A DNA stretch of 64,000 bases. It comes from PHAA01 sp022706565 (GTDB lineage: Bacteria; Bacillota; Syntrophomonadia; Syntrophomonadales; Syntrophomonadaceae). Positions 17,736-26,646 of the stretch are shown piece after piece. The position numbers and the translations under genes are program-made. Every line of letters starts with the position of its first letter. Position 1 is the stretch's first letter. The stretch lies in contig JAXGLD010000004.1 in NCBI GenBank assembly GCA_040769385.1, forward strand, positions 248,001-312,000. The letters run 5' to 3'. A model generated the notes under the pieces. It ran no database searches. It saw nothing but the letters and a program-made list of their open reading frames with translations, and was not told the DNA's origin.

Positions 17736-18515
17736 TTATTTGCCGGTATACACGGGTTGCCGTTTTTCCAGGAAAGCCTTCATCCCTTCTTTTTGATCCT
17801 CAGTGGCGAAGAGACCAGCCCAGGTCTTCAATTCAAAATTCAATCCGGAATTCAGGTCCACGTCCTGCCCTAAATTCAGGCAACACTTGGCCGCCTTCAT
17901 GGCGGTGGGCGATTTGGAACTCAAAATCCCCGCAAGCTTGCGGGCTTCGTTCATCAGCTGATCCTTGGGCACTACTGCAGTAACCAGCCCGATTCGCAGG
18001 GCCGTATCGGCATCGATATTTTTGCCCGTCATCACCAGGTAACGAGCCCAGCCGGGTCCGACAACGCGCGTCAACCGCTGGGTGCCGCCAGCCCCGGGGA
18101 TTATACCCAGGTTTATCTCGGGTTGCCCAATAATACTGCCTTCGGCCGCAATCCGTATGTCGCAGGTCAGGGCCAACTCGCTTCCCCCGCCCAGAGCTAA
18201 TCCGCTGATAGCCGCAATAACCGGCCGGTCAAGATTGTATATCTTGTCAAAGGTCACCTTGATGTTCTCCACGAATTTCTGGGCCTGCAGCATGTCAGCC
18301 GTCGACATGAACTGTATATCGCCCCCAGCCGCGAAAGCCTTTTCTCCTCCGGTTATGATCACCGCCCTGATTTCCGGGTCAGCGATTATGGCGTCCATAA
18401 CTGCGTCCAGCTCGGCAATCAACTCATCATTTATGGCATTGAAGGTTTTGGGCCTGTTGAGGGTAATGGTCGCCACCCCATCAAGCTTATCGAATAATAA
18501 TGTCTTAAACTCCAC
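17736..18515 (-). CDS. crt: Enoyl-CoA hydratase (crotonase)
   Basis: A 259-residue enoyl-CoA hydratase/isomerase-family protein. The oxyanion hole blocks are AFAAGGDIQFM and ISGLALGGGSELALTCDIRIA. The second catalytic Glu is in GQPEINLGIIPGAGGTQRLTR; the first is the Glu of GGGSELAL. Both catalytic glutamates are present, as in true hydratases. The GTG start at 18515 follows AAAGGAGG. A sigma-54 promoter lies 100 bases upstream, so this gene supplies the hydratase absent from the acyl-CoA dehydrogenase operon. Confidence 0.95.
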   Translation of the reverse strand: MEFKTLLFDKLDGVATITLNRPKTFNAINDELIAELDAVMDAIIADPEIRAVIITGGEKAFAAGGDIQFMSTADMLQAQKFVENIKVTFDKIYNLDRPVIAAISGLALGGGSELALTCDIRIAAEGSIIGQPEINLGIIPGAGGTQRLTRVVGPGWARYLVMTGKNIDADTALRIGLVTAVVPKDQLMNEARKLAGILSSKSPTAMKAAKCCLNLGQDVDLNSGLNFELKTWAGLFATEDQKEGMKAFLEKRQPVYTGK

Positions 18516-18615
18516 CCGACTATACCTCCTTTGAATTACGACCAGACCACGTTTTGCCGTTCGCTTTCCGATTACTGTATACTGCCTGGATATCCCCCCT
18601 TTTTAAAAAGGTATG

Positions 18616-18631
18616 TGCAATTTACGTGCCA
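18616..18631 (-). promoter_or_regulatory. Sigma-54 promoter of the crotonase-hydrolase unit
   Basis: The minus strand reads TGGCACGTAAATTGCA, a full match to TGGCACG-N4-TTGCA. It is about 100 bases upstream of the crotonase GTG. Confidence 0.9.
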
Positions 18632-18727
18632 TTGCCAGATTTATAGGCCAAATGCCAGCATCTGGGTTTACTTTTTGTATATGACTCCAACTTCCCAAAT
18701 AAACCTTTGTTTTTATGCCAAAATATT

Positions 18728-18742
18728 TGGCCGAATTTCCAA
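18728..18742. promoter_or_regulatory. Candidate enhancer (activator-binding) site, copy 2
   Basis: TGGCCGAATTTCCAA, matching 13 of 15 bases of the motif at 15169-15183. It lies about 97 bases upstream of the crotonase -24 element and overlaps an imperfect palindrome. Inference only. Confidence 0.45.
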
Positions 18743-18823
18743 AGTGCCATCTGATTAAAAATACCCGGCCAAACATACATTTTCGTATAATTAAGAAGTA
18801 GTCGTTCGTTGAGGAGGTACTGC

Positions 18824-19501
18824 ATGACAAGTCAAAGCGACGTCAGCGAATATCTCAAACCCGGGTTCTATATTGATTCTGGATCTCCTGAAGTGCTTGG
18901 ATTTGTAAGGGAGAATTCGAAGGGGGATACCCCGAGGGAGAGAGCGGTAAGCCTTTTCATTGCAGTTCGCGACGGAATAAAGTATGACCCATACCATATT
19001 ATCTTTGCACCGGAGGAGTTCAAGGCAAGCGTGCGGGTGAAGAAAAGCTCAGGCTATTGCGTTCACAAGGCGATCGTCTTCACGGCTGCCCTGCGTGCGG
19101 CCGGGATTCCTGCGAGACTTGCTTTTGCGGATGTTAGGAACCATTTGACCACCAAGCGGCTTATGCAACTGATGAAAACCGATATCTTCTACTACCATGG
19201 AATAACGGAGGTGTTTCTTGACGGGCGCTGGTTGAAAGCCACGCCGACGTTCAACATGGAATTATGCCAGAAATTCGGGGTCATGCCCCTGGAGTTCGAT
19301 GGATCATCTGACTGTATCCTGCACTCGTACGACATGAAGGGGAATAAGCATATGGAATATGTCAACTTCCACGGGTCATATTTTGACGTTCCCTATGAAA
19401 TGCTGGTCAGTGAGTATCTGCGGCTTTATCCCTCCATGTTTACCTCCAAAGGTTCCATCGGCACCGGAGACTTTATCCAAGAAGCAGCGGAGAAAATCTA
19501 G
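18824..19501 (+). CDS. Transglutaminase-like domain protein
   Basis: A 225-residue cytoplasmic protein of the transglutaminase-like superfamily, usually cysteine peptidases or amidases in bacteria. The Cys is in KSSGYCVHKAIVFTAALRAAGIPARLAFADV, the His in YYHGITEVFLDGRW. The usual third residue Asp, expected in a DPTF-like block, is Thr here (KATPTFN). The ATG at 18824 follows GAGGAGGT; an in-frame TTG at 18809 lies before the ribosome-binding site. No signal peptide. It diverges from the crotonase unit and its function is unknown. Confidence 0.85.
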   Translation: MTSQSDVSEYLKPGFYIDSGSPEVLGFVRENSKGDTPRERAVSLFIAVRDGIKYDPYHIIFAPEEFKASVRVKKSSGYCVHKAIVFTAALRAAGIPARLAFADVRNHLTTKRLMQLMKTDIFYYHGITEVFLDGRWLKATPTFNMELCQKFGVMPLEFDGSSDCILHSYDMKGNKHMEYVNFHGSYFDVPYEMLVSEYLRLYPSMFTSKGSIGTGDFIQEAAEKI

Positions 19502-19507
19502 CCAGGC

Positions 19508-20644
19508 TCAATCTTCGATCATTTCCAACATGGCCTCGATGCGGACCTTGAGACTCTCCAGGTCGGAACTGGAGTAGTCAGTTTCCAGGTGCAGGTAAGG
19601 AAGTCCCTTGGACCTCACCAGTTTGCCCACTTCATAGGCTTCCATATTATAGGTATGGCAAGCCTGCCAGGTCAAATCGATGACCGCATCAGCCTGAAAA
19701 TCATTTATCATCCTCTCCAGCAGCTCCAGCCGGTAGGGATTGGGACTCATGCAGGAACATGGTATAGCCAGGTATTTTTCAGCCAGAGCCACGATAGGAT
19801 CGTCACCGCTGGTGTCAGTCAGCAGTTCCAGGGTCTTGTAGCCGGAGCAGTTTTCCATGGCGACCACGTAAGCCCCCAGTTCCTCGGTCAGCCGCACCAC
19901 CTTTTCCGTACCCAGGCCCACCGGGCAACCAGTCAGCAGTACCCGCGGCGCCTTCGCCCGGCCGTTCTTGGGCTGGTGGGCAATTTCCCGGACCAATCCG
20001 TTTAGGTTATTGATCATCTCCCCTTTATCGCTGCTGAAGTTGCGGGACCAGGCAGCTGTGAGTATCTCCATCCCGCTCAAGGGGGGAGGGTCGGCCCGGT
20101 TCAGGTCGAACATGGCCTTGAGGGCCCGCTTTTCCTGGTTGATGACCTCGATGGCCTCCCAAATATCCTGATCACTGATGATCACCTGCAATTCTTCTTC
20201 CAGGCGGTCTTTCAAACGCCGAACCTCATTCACCCATAGCTCAAGTGATGCCTTGTTGTTGTGGAGATGGGGAAGCTGCATTACATGGACCGGTTTTATC
20301 TCCTTCATCAATTCAAACATCTTCTTCTTACCATCGCAGGTGGTTTCCCCGATTATCAGGTCGGAAAAGTAGAAGAATGGACAGGTTTCCGTGACCGCAA
20401 ATCCATAGGAGGATTTGATCAAGGGGCATAGATTGCGCGGCAAGGTTTCTTCGGCCGCGGCGATGGGGGTCTCACTCATCCCGCACAGCCCCACCGGGAT
20501 TGCTCCCGCTGCCAAAATCATTTCCTGGGGGCAGAAGGTGCAATAAATGCCGACCACTTTGCCACCTTGGTCCTTGGCTTCTTTTATACGTATCAGGTTC
20601 TCTTCGCGGGCACTGGCAAATCCCTGCATAAATTCTTCCAACAT
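19508..20644 (-). CDS. 2-hydroxyacyl-CoA dehydratase-like / double-cubane cluster protein family (YjiM-like)
   Basis: A 378-residue protein of the HgdB/BcrB-like Fe-S superfamily. Resemblance is closest to the YjiM/double-cubane-cluster branch: LPRNLCPLIKSSYGFA, TCPFFYFSDLIIGETTCDGKKKM, VHVMQLPH, LLTGCPVGLGTEKVVR, AIPCSCMSPN and LETDYS. Conserved cysteines in CPLI, TCPFF, TTCDG, ENCSG and CSC are candidate cluster ligands. Members use low-potential electrons delivered by an ATP-driven activator (HgdC/YjiL type). No activator gene is in the window, so one elsewhere must serve it. The reaction is unknown. It is convergent with the transglutaminase gene. Confidence 0.87.
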   Translation of the reverse strand: MLEEFMQGFASAREENLIRIKEAKDQGGKVVGIYCTFCPQEMILAAGAIPVGLCGMSETPIAAAEETLPRNLCPLIKSSYGFAVTETCPFFYFSDLIIGETTCDGKKKMFELMKEIKPVHVMQLPHLHNNKASLELWVNEVRRLKDRLEEELQVIISDQDIWEAIEVINQEKRALKAMFDLNRADPPPLSGMEILTAAWSRNFSSDKGEMINNLNGLVREIAHQPKNGRAKAPRVLLTGCPVGLGTEKVVRLTEELGAYVVAMENCSGYKTLELLTDTSGDDPIVALAEKYLAIPCSCMSPNPYRLELLERMINDFQADAVIDLTWQACHTYNMEAYEVGKLVRSKGLPYLHLETDYSSSDLESLKVRIEAMLEMIED

Positions 20645-20980
20645 AAAACAATTATTCTCCCCTCTGCAACCTCAGTGTGCTAAGCTATTCGGATGAACCG
20701 GCCATTGTCAGCCCAACTAAGTAATTACGTAGAAACATTTAATAACATTATGTATTACTTTGTATATTCAACTATTATATATTGAATTCATGTTTTTTGG
20801 CAACGCTGATCCGGGCCATCGATATAAATCGCGCTGGCGCCTCTTAATTACGCGTCTCAGAGATGGCTTTCTTTGACTATTTATACCCCGCTCTATAATT
20901 CCTTCAGGGACAGTATTGTCAGGTGTTGGGGAGCGGTCTATAATTAGCTGTATTGTTGGAAGTGGGGCAGGGTATTTGAA
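20645..20980. other. Divergent intergenic region
   Basis: Apart from the rarD promoter at 20916-20944, an AT-rich stretch around 20725-20790 probably holds promoter elements for the minus-strand Fe-S protein gene. No gene is recognised. Confidence 0.5.
20916..20944 (+). promoter_or_regulatory. Sigma-70-type promoter of rarD
   Basis: TTGTCA (20916-20921), 17-base spacer, TATAAT (20939-20944), 36 bases before the ATG. Confidence 0.75.
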
Positions 20981-21916
20981 ATGCAGACCTTGAAAAGCGA
21001 TCGAAGTGCGGGAGTCGGATATGCTGTAGGCGCCTATCTGCTCTGGGGTATCCTGCCGGTTTATTGGAAGCTGCTGCAGCATGTCCCCCCGATGCAGATC
21101 CTGGCCCACCGGATCTCTTGGGCTTTTGCTTTCCTGTTGAGTCTGCTGCTGATCACCGGCAAATTCGCCGGCTTCTGGCGCGAGACTATGCAGATCGCGC
21201 GGCAGCCCCGCAAACTGGCGGCTGTTTGCGTTGCGGCCATAACCCTCAACATTAATTGGGGCACCTACATCTGGGCGGTCAACAACAATCACATCGTGCA
21301 AACCAGCCTGGGCTATTATATCAATCCCCTGGTCAGTGTCCTGTTGGGCATACTGATTCTAAAGGAGCGCCTATCGCTGTGGCAGCTGGCGGCCTTCGTT
21401 CTGGCGGGAATAGGGGTCTTCAGTCTGACCCTGCAATTCGGCGCCTTTCCCTGGATAGCCATCCTCTTGGCGCTGACCTTCGGTCTCTATGGACTGTTCA
21501 AAAAGACTGTCGATATCGGTTCGATTACCGGTCTGACCCTGGAAACCCTCTTGACCTGCTCCTTTGCCCTGCCCTATCTGGCTTACGTCTCCCATATCGG
21601 CAGCAGCCAGTTCGGATTCAATCTTTCCTCCACCAGCCTGTTACTGATAGGAGCCGGAGCAGTGACCGCCACACCGCTGGTCCTTTTCTCCGCCGGAACC
21701 AAACGTTTGCCGCTATACGTGGTCGGCTTCCTGCAGTATATCAGCCCCACCATAGCCCTGCTGCTGGGAGTCCTGGTCTACCATGAACCCTTCACCCAGG
21801 GCCACCTGCTGTCATTCGCGGTAATCTGGTTGGGCTTACTCCTTTTCTCCCTGTCGAAGACCAAGCCGTTTATAAAGATGGAAGAGAAGATCGTCCAGCC
21901 CAGTGTAGGAGTCTAG
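20981..21916 (+). CDS. rarD: EamA-family transporter RarD
   Basis: A 311-residue inner-membrane protein with about ten transmembrane helices, of the drug/metabolite transporter superfamily. RarD hallmarks are VGYAVGAYLLWGILPVYWKLL at the N-terminus, ILAHRISWAF and NWGTYIWAVNNNHIVQTSLGYYINPLVSVLLG. Length is normal for RarD. The transported substrate is not established for most members. It is a single gene with its own promoter. Confidence 0.93.
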   Translation: MQTLKSDRSAGVGYAVGAYLLWGILPVYWKLLQHVPPMQILAHRISWAFAFLLSLLLITGKFAGFWRETMQIARQPRKLAAVCVAAITLNINWGTYIWAVNNNHIVQTSLGYYINPLVSVLLGILILKERLSLWQLAAFVLAGIGVFSLTLQFGAFPWIAILLALTFGLYGLFKKTVDIGSITGLTLETLLTCSFALPYLAYVSHIGSSQFGFNLSSTSLLLIGAGAVTATPLVLFSAGTKRLPLYVVGFLQYISPTIALLLGVLVYHEPFTQGHLLSFAVIWLGLLLFSLSKTKPFIKMEEKIVQPSVGV

Positions 21917-21994
21917 GATTATACCCATTGGCTCATGATGAATTATCTATGGTCCGATAATCAGACCCATTTGGCTAGTTGGTCTTGGTTCCCT

Positions 21995-22927
21995 CTATTC
22001 CTCAAAACTCTGATGCAGATCCACATGGCTGCGGTCTTTATATAACAACTCCTGGTTTTTCAGGCTTATCGTGGTCCCGGGAGGAATCGACTCGGTAATA
22101 AACACGTTACTGCCGATGACCACATCATGGCCGATCACCGTATCGCCGCCCAGAATCGAAGCCCCTGAATATATGGTAACCCGATCTTCGATGGTAGGAT
22201 GTCTTTTCACCCCTCTTAACTGCTGCCCGCCCCGGGTCGACAAGGCCCCGATGGTAACACCCTGGTAGATGGTCACATAATCCCCTATTTCCGATGTCTC
22301 GCCGATCACTATGCCGGTGCCATGATCCATAAAGAAGTATCTGCCGATGGTAGCCCCGGCGTGAATGTCTATGCCGGTACGGCTATGGGCATACTCAGTC
22401 ATAATTCTGGGAATGAGGGGCACTTTAAGCAAATACAGTTCATGGGCCAATCGATAGACAAACAGGGCAAATACTCCCGGGTAAGAGAATATGATTTCGT
22501 CCTTGTCTTCAGCCGCCGGGTCGCCATCGAAGGCCGCCTGGACATCGGTAGCCAGGATCTCCATTACTCCCGGAACTTTACTTAAAAACTCGCAGCAGAT
22601 GGAGGCCGCTCTTTCCTGGAAATCAGTATATGGTTCGTTATCTTTGATGGCCTGGTGTTTGAGGGCATGCACCACTTGCTGATGCAGTTCTTCAAAGATG
22701 TTGTGAGTCAAATTGCCGATGTAGTATTCCATAGTGTTCTTGGTCAAGTCCTGTTTGCCGAAATAATCGGGGAAAAGCAGTTCTCTAAAGGCGCTGATAA
22801 TGCCTATTATCCTGTTCCGGTTGGGAAGGGCCCCGGAATCCCAGGATATATTGAACCGGAACCGGTCATGGTTGGCGGTGATGCCTGCCACCAGTTCTTT
22901 CAATTGGTTTTCAAAAGGACTATACAT
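21995..22927 (-). CDS. cysE: Serine O-acetyltransferase, EpsC/long type
   Basis: A 310-residue serine acetyltransferase, making O-acetylserine for cysteine synthesis. The N-terminal 150 residues are helical. The C-terminal left-handed beta-helix of hexapeptide repeats starts at HSRTGIDIHAGATIGRYFFMDHGTGIVIGET, a serine acetyltransferase signature with the catalytic His and Asp. GAGGAGG precedes the ATG. Together with the cysteine synthase 2.7 kb away it makes the cysteine pathway, with a copper pump gene in between on the other strand. Confidence 0.93.
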   Translation of the reverse strand: MYSPFENQLKELVAGITANHDRFRFNISWDSGALPNRNRIIGIISAFRELLFPDYFGKQDLTKNTMEYYIGNLTHNIFEELHQQVVHALKHQAIKDNEPYTDFQERAASICCEFLSKVPGVMEILATDVQAAFDGDPAAEDKDEIIFSYPGVFALFVYRLAHELYLLKVPLIPRIMTEYAHSRTGIDIHAGATIGRYFFMDHGTGIVIGETSEIGDYVTIYQGVTIGALSTRGGQQLRGVKRHPTIEDRVTIYSGASILGGDTVIGHDVVIGSNVFITESIPPGTTISLKNQELLYKDRSHVDLHQSFEE

Positions 22928-23147
22928 GATACGCCTCCTCTACATTTATTTACTGCCCAAATATGAATGAAAACAAGCATAAAGCCGGGTATAATTAGTA
23001 TATACATCAGCTATCCTATAGGAATTATATAAAAAGCACCGGAAAAGCTCAAATAATCACCGTCTCCTTGGACCGGCGGGTATATGCCTGTATTATAGAT
23101 ACGAAAATGCTGGAAAAAAGAGAATCAACCGTAAGAAGGGAATGGCA

Positions 23148-25580
23148 ATGAGCGACAAAGATACCATAAAAATCGCGGGTATGAGCTGTGCTGCCTGCGC
23201 CGCCCGAATAGAAAAAGGATTATCGAAAATGCCGGGGGTGGAATCGGCCACCGTAAATCTGGCTACGGAACGAGCTACAGTCGAATATGATGCCCAGGTT
23301 GTCCAGCCGGAGCACTTCGATGAGTTGATAACCAAACTGGGCTATGAAGTAATTCATGAGAAACCGACTGGAGTCGGTCACACCGACCTGAAGGTCACCG
23401 GCATGACTTGTGCTGCCTGCTCGGCCCGGATCGAGAAGAAACTCAATTCCCTGCCGGGAGTACAATCAGCCGGGGTCAACCTGACTACCGAGAGAGCCAC
23501 GGTCTCCTTCGACCCCGGCCTCATCAAGGTTTCGGATATGATCCAAGTCGTGCGGGACTTGGGATACGAGGCCGAGAAGATCGAAGATATCAGCCACGAG
23601 CGGGAAAAGGAACAAAAAGAAATAGAACTGCGCAACATGCGTATATCCCTGCTGGCTTCGATTCTTCTCAGCCTGCCCCTGGTGACGGCTATGATTTTGA
23701 GCATAATCAAGGTCCATGGGCCGATCACCGAAATGCTGCACAACCCCTACTTCCAACTGGCGGTGGCAACTCCAGTCCAGTTTATAATCGGGGCGCGTTT
23801 CTACAAGCAATCTTACTACGCGTTAAGGTCCGGAAGTGCCAATATGGACGTGTTGATTGCCATGGGCACCTCGGCCGCCTATTTCTTCAGCCTATATAAC
23901 GTGTTTTTCCAAACCGTTGCGGCGGGTATGATGAAAGACCTGTATTTCGAGGCGGCGGCGATTATTATAACCTTGATCCTGCTAGGTAAATACCTGGAGG
24001 CGGTAGCCAAAGGCCGGACTTCGGATGCCATCAGGAAATTGGCTGAACTCCAGGCCAAGACTGCCCGGGTAATCAGGCAGGGACAGGAGATAGATATTCC
24101 CATTGAAGAAGTGGAACTGGGAGATGTGGTGGTGGTCAGGCCGGGAGAGAAAATCCCGGTGGATGGCAAGATCATCGAAGGCAACTCTTCTCTGGACGAA
24201 TCGATGCTGACCGGCGAAAGCCTGCCGGTTGACAAAAAGGCGGGGGACCTGGTCTACGGCGCCACCATCAACAAGTTTGGGGTTTTCAAGCTGGAAGCCA
24301 CCCGGATAGGAAAGGATACTGCCCTGGCGCAGATCATCAAGATGGTGGAGGACGCACAGGGCTCTAAGGCGCCTATCCAGAAGATTGCCGACCAGGTGGC
24401 CGGGGTGTTTGTCCCGGTGGTACTGGGCATTGCCCTCATAACCTTCCTGGTCTGGTATTTTACCGGAGCCGGTATCAACAAATCCCTGATCAGCGCGGTG
24501 GCGGTTCTGGTAATAGCCTGCCCTTGCGCGCTGGGTCTGGCAACCCCCACCGCCATAATGGTGGGAACCGGCAAAGGCGCCGAGAACGGGATTCTGATCA
24601 AAGGCGGCGAGTACCTGGAGATGGCCTATAAACTGGATACCGTGGTGCTTGATAAAACCGGCACCATCACCAAAGGGCAGCCGGAGGTTACCGACATAAT
24701 AAGCCTAGGTGACTTGGATGAGAGCGCCATTATCCGAATGGCGGCCCAAGCGGAGAAAAATTCGGAACATCCCTTGGGGGTGGCTATTTACGAAAAAGGC
24801 AAGCAAGCCATCGGACCCGTTGATGACCCGGCCAATTTTACCGCTATCCCCGGTCAGGGAGTAAAAGCAGTGATCGACAACCAGGAAATATATGTAGGCA
24901 CCCGCAAACTGATGAGAGCCAGAAACATCGATCTCAGCACTGTTGAACCGAAGCTAGCGGCTCTGGAGGACCAGGGCAAGACCGCCATGTTAATGGCCGC
25001 GGATGATAAGCTGGCCGCCATCCTGGCCGTGGCCGACACCCTGAAGGAAAGCTCGCCCGAAGCTATTGGAGAGCTGCAGGAGATGGGCATAGAAGTGTTT
25101 ATGATCACCGGCGACAACCGGCGAACCGCCGATGCTATTGCTCGCCAGGTAGGAATATCCACGGTTCTGGCCGAAGTCCTGCCGGAAAACAAAGCCCGGG
25201 AAGTGGAGAAATTAAAAGGGCAGGGCCGTCATGTTGCCATGGTGGGCGACGGGATCAATGATGCCCCGGCTCTGGCCACCGCTGATATCGGGATGGCCAT
25301 GGGGACCGGGACCGATGTGGCGATGGAAGCCGCCGACATAACCCTGATGCGGGGTGATCTACGCATGATTCCGGCTGCCATCAGATTATCCCGGCAGACC
25401 ATGCGCAAGATCAAGCAGAATCTGTTCTGGGCCTTTATTTACAACATCATCGGCATTCCCTTTGCCGCCCTGGGGATGTTGAATCCCATCATAGCCGGTG
25501 CCGCGATGGCTTTTAGTTCCGTGTCGGTAGTAACCAACTCTCTAAGCTTGAAGCGGTTCAACCCTATGAAAAAGGATTAG
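23148..25580 (+). CDS. copA: Copper-translocating P-type ATPase
   Basis: An 810-residue P1B-type ATPase exporting Cu(I). Two N-terminal heavy-metal domains carry GMSCAACAARIE and GMTCAACSARIE. Eight transmembrane helices include CPC in VIACPCALGLATPTA. The actuator loop has LTGES, the phosphorylation site is DKTGT, and VGDGINDAPAL is the hinge. The C-terminal membrane block has YNIIGIPFAA and MAFSSVSVVTNSLSLKR, typical of copper pumps. The ATG at 23148 is preferred over one two codons earlier because of AGAAGGGA spacing. No CopZ chaperone or CsoR regulator gene is adjacent. Confidence 0.95.
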   Translation: MSDKDTIKIAGMSCAACAARIEKGLSKMPGVESATVNLATERATVEYDAQVVQPEHFDELITKLGYEVIHEKPTGVGHTDLKVTGMTCAACSARIEKKLNSLPGVQSAGVNLTTERATVSFDPGLIKVSDMIQVVRDLGYEAEKIEDISHEREKEQKEIELRNMRISLLASILLSLPLVTAMILSIIKVHGPITEMLHNPYFQLAVATPVQFIIGARFYKQSYYALRSGSANMDVLIAMGTSAAYFFSLYNVFFQTVAAGMMKDLYFEAAAIIITLILLGKYLEAVAKGRTSDAIRKLAELQAKTARVIRQGQEIDIPIEEVELGDVVVVRPGEKIPVDGKIIEGNSSLDESMLTGESLPVDKKAGDLVYGATINKFGVFKLEATRIGKDTALAQIIKMVEDAQGSKAPIQKIADQVAGVFVPVVLGIALITFLVWYFTGAGINKSLISAVAVLVIACPCALGLATPTAIMVGTGKGAENGILIKGGEYLEMAYKLDTVVLDKTGTITKGQPEVTDIISLGDLDESAIIRMAAQAEKNSEHPLGVAIYEKGKQAIGPVDDPANFTAIPGQGVKAVIDNQEIYVGTRKLMRARNIDLSTVEPKLAALEDQGKTAMLMAADDKLAAILAVADTLKESSPEAIGELQEMGIEVFMITGDNRRTADAIARQVGISTVLAEVLPENKAREVEKLKGQGRHVAMVGDGINDAPALATADIGMAMGTGTDVAMEAADITLMRGDLRMIPAAIRLSRQTMRKIKQNLFWAFIYNIIGIPFAALGMLNPIIAGAAMAFSSVSVVTNSLSLKRFNPMKKD

Positions 25581-25630
25581 AAGCAACGGTAGAAACGATG
25601 TATAGATAAATCCGGATGGGAGGAAGAAAG

Positions 25631-26566
25631 ATGAGCAGAATCGCCCAGAGTCTGACCGATTTGATCGGCAACACACCCCTGTTGGAGCTGTCCAATTACA
25701 ACCGGGCCAACCAGCTGGAAGCCAGACTGCTGGCCAAGTTGGAGTACTTAAACCCCGCCGGCAGCGTAAAGGACCGGCTCGCCTATGCCATGATCAAAGA
25801 TGCCGAAGAGAAGGGCCTGCTGAAGGAGAATTCGGTCATTATCGAGCCTACCAGCGGCAATACCGGCATCGGCCTGGCTTTGGTGGCGGCAGCCCGCGGT
25901 TACCGGCTGATCCTGACCATGCCTGAGACCATGAGCATTGAACGCAGGAACTTGTTAAGAGCCCGCGGAGCCGAATTGGTTCTGACCCCCGGGGCCAGTG
26001 GTATGCCGGGAGCCATCGCCAAAGCGGAAGAGTTGACTGCGAAAATAGAAAATGCGTTTATGCCCCAACAGTTCAAAAATCCAGCCAATCCGGAGATACA
26101 TCGCCAGACCACCGGAGTGGAGATTTGGCGGGATACCGAAGGAGCGGTAGACATATTCGTAGCTGGAGTAGGTACCGGGGGTACGATAACCGGGGTAGGC
26201 GAAATGCTGAAGTCCAAGAAGCCCGGAGTGCAGATCGTCGCTGTAGAACCGTTCAGCTCACCGGTCCTGTCCGGCGGCCAGCCTGGTCCTCACCAGCTCC
26301 AGGGAATCGGAGCAGGGTTCGTTCCCGATGTATTGAACCTGGAAGTTGTCGATGAGATATTCCCCGTCAAGAACGAAGCGGCGTTTGCTGCAGCCCGCAG
26401 CCTGTCTCAACACGAGGGGCTGCTGGTGGGCATATCATCCGGTGCGGCTGCCTATGCCGCCACCCAGATTGCCCAGCGCCCGGAGAACAAGGGCAAAACT
26501 ATAGTTGTCCTGCTGCCCGATACCGGGGAGAGATATTTATCGACCCCTTTGTTCCAGGAAGGTTAG
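25631..26566 (+). CDS. cysK: Cysteine synthase (O-acetylserine sulfhydrylase)
   Basis: A 311-residue PLP enzyme forming cysteine from O-acetylserine and sulfide. The Schiff-base Lys is in NPAGSVKDRLA, the substrate-binding loop in EPTSGNTGIGLA, the PLP phosphate loop in GVGTGGTITGVG, and GISSGAAAYAA lies near the C-terminus. The start at 25631 is chosen because GGGAGGAAG precedes it. It follows copA by 50 bases and may be co-transcribed. Confidence 0.95.
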   Translation: MSRIAQSLTDLIGNTPLLELSNYNRANQLEARLLAKLEYLNPAGSVKDRLAYAMIKDAEEKGLLKENSVIIEPTSGNTGIGLALVAAARGYRLILTMPETMSIERRNLLRARGAELVLTPGASGMPGAIAKAEELTAKIENAFMPQQFKNPANPEIHRQTTGVEIWRDTEGAVDIFVAGVGTGGTITGVGEMLKSKKPGVQIVAVEPFSSPVLSGGQPGPHQLQGIGAGFVPDVLNLEVVDEIFPVKNEAAFAAARSLSQHEGLLVGISSGAAAYAATQIAQRPENKGKTIVVLLPDTGERYLSTPLFQEG

Positions 26567-26646
26567 CTTTGTTACGCCAGAAGGGGTGTTTAATAGGTTC
26601 GGTAGTGCCGATTTCATTGTTGGCATGCATGATCGAAACGAGGGCA

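Larger units (their letters stand above)
18516..18823. other. Divergent regulatory region between crotonase and transglutaminase-like genes
   Basis: Holds the sigma-54 promoter for the minus-strand crotonase (18616-18631) and the candidate activator site (18728-18742). A near-palindrome GCCAAAATATTTGGC lies at 18717-18731, overlapping that site. No small gene is recognised. Confidence 0.7.
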
